Position numbers and translations under genes: made by a program
Shown: one piece after another, positions 6,746-8,202 of the stretch
How the letters are laid out: each line of letters starts with the position of its first letter
Position numbering within the stretch: position 1 is the first letter of the stretch
Assembly (NCBI GenBank): GCA_021775195.1
Contig: JAJFIG010000006.1
Span: 1-8,202, forward strand
Length of the DNA stretch: 8,202 bases
Origin: Rhodospirillales bacterium
GTDB taxonomy: Bacteria > Pseudomonadota > Alphaproteobacteria > Rhodospirillales > 2-02-FULL-58-16
Reading direction: 5' to 3'
The notes under the pieces: generated by a model
Seen by the model: only the letters and a program-made list of their open reading frames with translations
What the model was told of the DNA's origin: nothing
Databases searched by the model: none

Positions 6746-6781
6746 AAAGACCAAAACTCATTATCCAGTCCATTGGTCTTT
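6746..6781. repeat. Perfect 9-bp inverted repeat around a predicted -10 element
   Basis: AAAGACCAA (6746-6754) and TTGGTCTTT (6773-6781) are exact reverse complements, 18 nt apart. The dyad centre (6763.5) coincides with the putative minus-strand -10 GATAAT (6760-6765). This arrangement suits an operator for a dimeric regulator of the propeller gene. A hairpin role is less likely, because the predicted start point would leave one arm untranscribed. Confidence 0.5.
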
Positions 6782-6789
6782 TGTGGCAG
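6760..6789 (-). promoter_or_regulatory. Candidate sigma70-type promoter of the propeller gene
   Basis: On the minus strand CTGCCA (6789-6784, four of six to TTGACA) and GATAAT (6765-6760, five of six to TATAAT) are separated by 18 nt. Transcription would begin near 6753, giving a leader of about 48 nt before the ATG at 6705. The surrounding DNA is AT-rich, which favours this but also raises the chance of random matches. Confidence 0.4.
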
Positions 6790-6831
6790 AATTATGTTTG
6801 GAGTTGGAGCCCCCTGGCTTTTTTTGGACAG

Positions 6832-6846
6832 TTGGGCACTTGGGCA
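6832..6846. repeat. Tandem direct repeat TTGGGCA-c-TTGGGCA
   Basis: Two exact 7-bp copies (6832-6838 and 6840-6846) are separated by one base. They sit two bases before the 12-bp inverted repeat, in the leader region of the SDR gene. They may be half-sites for a regulator read on one face of the helix; no known family is matched. Confidence 0.35.
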
Positions 6847-6847
6847 T

Positions 6848-6879
6848 GATCCGGTCAAATGGTTCCGTTTTACCGGATC
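6848..6879. repeat. 12-bp imperfect inverted repeat upstream of the SDR gene
   Basis: GATCCGGTCAAA (6848-6859) and TTTTACCGGATC (6868-6879) are inverted copies with one mismatch, around an eight-base spacer. The outer eight base pairs (GATCCGGT/ACCGGATC) are perfect. It ends 28 nt before the ATG at 6908. It could be an operator for a regulator of the SDR gene, or a leader hairpin if transcription starts upstream. No T run follows, so termination is unlikely. Confidence 0.5.
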
Positions 6880-6907
6880 GTGTTCTAACGGGGATGAATT
6901 CGACATC

Positions 6908-7666
6908 ATGTCCGATCTCGACGGCAAGGTTGTTCTGGTCACCGGCGGCTCGCGCGGCATCGGCGCCGCCTGTGTCCGCGCCCTTGCCGCCGCCGGTGCT
7001 TCCGTGGTGCTCCATTACGGCCACAACCGCGCCGCCGCCGAGGCGGTGGCCGCCGGCCTCCCAACCGACGCCTGTCTGCTGGTCGAGGGCGACCTGGAAT
7101 CCGCCTCCGCGCCCGCCGCCATCTGGGGTGATGCCGTTGCCTGGCGCGGCCATGTCGACGTCCTGGTCAACAATGCTGGCATCTTCGAGGCCGCCGGTAT
7201 CGATGCCGACCCCGATGCCTGGCGCCGCGCCTGGCAGCGGACCCTGACGGTCAATCTCGTCGCCCCCGCCGATCTCTGCCGCGAGGCCCTGGGTCATTTC
7301 CGCACACGTGGCGGCGGCATCATCGTCAATATCGCCAGCCGCGCCGCCTTCCGTGGCGATACCCCGGATCACATGCACTACGCCGCCTCCAAGGGCGGCC
7401 TGGTGGCCCTCACCCGCAGCATCGCCCGTGGCTTCGCCGCCGACAACGTTCTTGCCTACGGGGTCGCGCCCGGTTTCGTGCGCACCGACATGGCCGAGGA
7501 CTTCGTCCGCGTCCACGGCGAACCCGCCGTCACCGACGACATTCCCCTGGGCGAAATGGCCACGCCCGATGACGTCGCCAACATCGTCGCCTTCCTGGCC
7601 TCGGGCAAGGCCCGCCACGCCACCGGTACCACCATCGACATCAACGGCGCTTCCTACGTCCGTTGA
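6908..7666 (+). CDS. Short-chain dehydrogenase/reductase (classical SDR, FabG-like)
   Basis: This encodes 252 residues, the usual classical SDR length. It is an NAD(P)-dependent oxidoreductase with the cofactor motif TGGSRGIG (12-19), NNAG (88-91), and the catalytic tetrad Asn115 (TVN), Ser144 (NIAS), Tyr158 and Lys162 (YAASK). PGFVRTDM follows at 188-195, and the C-terminal TGTTIDINGASYVR is standard. Strand beta2 ends HYGHNR with no Asp, so NADP(H) is the more likely cofactor. The start at 6908 (MSDLDGKVVLVTGG) is set by homology; the frame is open back to 6773, but those residues are not SDR-like and cross the repeat-rich spacer. The ribosome site is poor: GGGGA lies 13 nt away. The substrate cannot be read from sequence; ketoacyl-ACP, sugar or alcohol substrates all occur in this family. 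The threonine dehydrogenase gene follows 93 nt downstream. Confidence 0.9.
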   Translation: MSDLDGKVVLVTGGSRGIGAACVRALAAAGASVVLHYGHNRAAAEAVAAGLPTDACLLVEGDLESASAPAAIWGDAVAWRGHVDVLVNNAGIFEAAGIDADPDAWRRAWQRTLTVNLVAPADLCREALGHFRTRGGGIIVNIASRAAFRGDTPDHMHYAASKGGLVALTRSIARGFAADNVLAYGVAPGFVRTDMAEDFVRVHGEPAVTDDIPLGEMATPDDVANIVAFLASGKARHATGTTIDINGASYVR

Positions 7667-7700
7667 TCCTTCCCGGAGCAATGTTTTCGCCGGGGCAATG

Positions 7701-7720
7701 CCAATATTCATTAGTATTGG
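7701..7720. promoter_or_regulatory. 20-bp imperfect palindrome in the tdh leader
   Basis: CCAATA and TATTGG flank eight AT-rich bases; 16 of 20 positions obey dyad symmetry. It lies 40 nt before the tdh ATG, in the only AT-rich patch between the two GC-rich genes, where a promoter would be expected (a weak TAGTAT lies at 7712-7717). This suits an operator for a metabolic regulator of threonine or glycine use, but the regulator is unknown. Confidence 0.4.
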
Positions 7721-7722
7721 GT

Positions 7723-7739
7723 GCCGCCCACCGGGCGGC
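7723..7739 (+). other. Perfect 7-bp GC hairpin in the tdh leader
   Basis: GCCGCCC and GGGCGGC pair around an ACC loop. It ends 20 nt before the ATG and just upstream of the GGAGG ribosome site (7750-7754). No T run follows. It could serve as a leader structure affecting translation or mRNA stability, or as the end of the SDR transcript. Confidence 0.4.
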
Positions 7740-7759
7740 GATGAGGAACGGAGGCCGGC

Positions 7760-8202
7760 ATGCGGCGAATCCTGGTGACGGGTGCCCTCGGGCAGATCGG
7801 CTCGGAACTGGTGCCGGCCTTGCGGGAACGTTTCGGCGACGACCGGGTGGTGGCCTCCGACATCCGCATGGCGACCACCACCGTTGCCGCCGCCGGGCCC
7901 GTCGAGCACGTCGACTGCACCCAGTTCCACCAGATCCAAGAGGTCGTCCGCCGTCACGACGTCGGCGTCATCTATCACATGGCGGCCCTGCTCTCGGCCA
8001 TCGCCGAGGAAAAGCCCCAGGTCGCCTGGCAGGTCAACACGGGCGGCCTCTACCGGGTGCTCGAGGTCGCCCGCCAGTCCCGCTGCGCCGTCTTCCTGCC
8101 CAGCTCCATCGGCGCTTTCGGCCCGACGACGCCCCGCGACGACACCCCCCAGGACACTATCCAGCGCCCGACCACCATGTACGGGGTGACCAAGGTGGCG
8201 GG
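7760..8202 (+). CDS. tdh: L-threonine 3-dehydrogenase, NAD-dependent epimerase type (5' part; runs off the window)
   Basis: The first 147 codons plus two bases are present, and the frame is open to the end. The enzyme oxidises L-threonine to 2-amino-3-ketobutyrate with NAD+. The extended-SDR Rossmann motif GALGQIG (8-14) opens the protein, and Asp34 (ASDIR) ends strand beta2, indicating NAD+. The stretches IYHMAALLSAIAEEKPQVAW (71-90) and PSSIGAFGPTTPRDDTPQDTIQRPTTMYGVTK (114-145) match the short, UDP-galactose-epimerase-like threonine dehydrogenases known from Flavobacterium, Cupriavidus and animals, not the zinc-dependent E. coli enzyme. Catalytic Tyr141 and Lys145 are present, with Ser115/116 before them. 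GGAGG five bases upstream fixes the ATG. The product normally passes to 2-amino-3-ketobutyrate CoA ligase (kbl), which is not in this window. Its leader carries a palindrome and a hairpin. Confidence 0.88.
   Translation, partial: MRRILVTGALGQIGSELVPALRERFGDDRVVASDIRMATTTVAAAGPVEHVDCTQFHQIQEVVRRHDVGVIYHMAALLSAIAEEKPQVAWQVNTGGLYRVLEVARQSRCAVFLPSSIGAFGPTTPRDDTPQDTIQRPTTMYGVTKVA

Noticed and set aside
6825..6852. Sigma70 or sigma54 promoter for the SDR gene
   Set aside because: TGGACA is a fair -35, but nothing resembling TATAAT follows at 16-18 nt, and the GG-N10-GC spacing of sigma54 promoters is not met.
6773..6907. 45-residue N-terminal extension of the SDR
   Set aside because: Classical SDRs begin a few residues before the first beta strand. 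The extension crosses the repeat-rich AT spacer and lacks SDR features.
6761..7978. 405-residue minus-strand frame across the SDR and tdh genes
   Set aside because: It is antisense to two well-supported enzymes. Its Gly/Asp/Val-rich composition is the usual mirror of GC-rich coding DNA.

Overview
The window looks like chromosomal DNA of a GC-rich alphaproteobacterium, plausibly Rhodospirillales-like. The evidence is high GC with strong GC3 bias in most genes, a tightly packed sfsA-map-radC cluster in an order familiar from alphaproteobacteria, and protein texture typical of that group. This placement is inference, since no rRNA or marker gene is present. No tRNA, rRNA, CRISPR array, transposase or phage gene was found.

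Layout. Positions 34-1011 (+) encode an exported protein with a concanavalin A/LamG-like fold, interrupted by a low-complexity insert. Converging on it with a 4-nt gap is a 34-codon minus-strand small ORF (1016-1120). It has a near-ideal Shine-Dalgarno sequence and, further upstream, a perfect CRP-type palindrome (TGTGA-N6-TCACA) at class II distance from a plausible -10 element. Next comes a class I SAM-dependent methyltransferase (1276-2127, -). It is divergent from an isocitrate lyase/PEP mutase superfamily enzyme (2355-3185, +) that lacks the catalytic-cysteine loop.

Positions 3205-5462 (-) hold sfsA, map (type I methionine aminopeptidase) and radC (JAMM-motif protein), read in that order. 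The sfsA-map gap is 45 nt, and the map stop overlaps the radC start as ATGA, so this is almost certainly one transcript. Upstream of it lies a noticeably AT-richer gene (5587-6705, -) for a secreted beta-propeller protein with about five WD40/TolB-like repeats. It ends two bases before a perfect 7-bp hairpin.

The 6706-6907 spacer separates the propeller gene from a divergent SDR oxidoreductase (6908-7666, +). It is AT-rich and full of repeats: a 9-bp inverted repeat around a predicted -10 element, a tandem 7-bp repeat, and a 12-bp imperfect inverted repeat. The window ends inside an epimerase-type L-threonine 3-dehydrogenase gene (7760 onward, +). Its leader carries a 20-bp imperfect palindrome and a 7-bp GC hairpin.

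The enzymes are mostly ordinary housekeeping or metabolic genes and do not form one obvious pathway. The least-explained items are the small ORF with its CRP-like control region, and the AT-rich propeller gene with its repeat-laden regulatory spacer.
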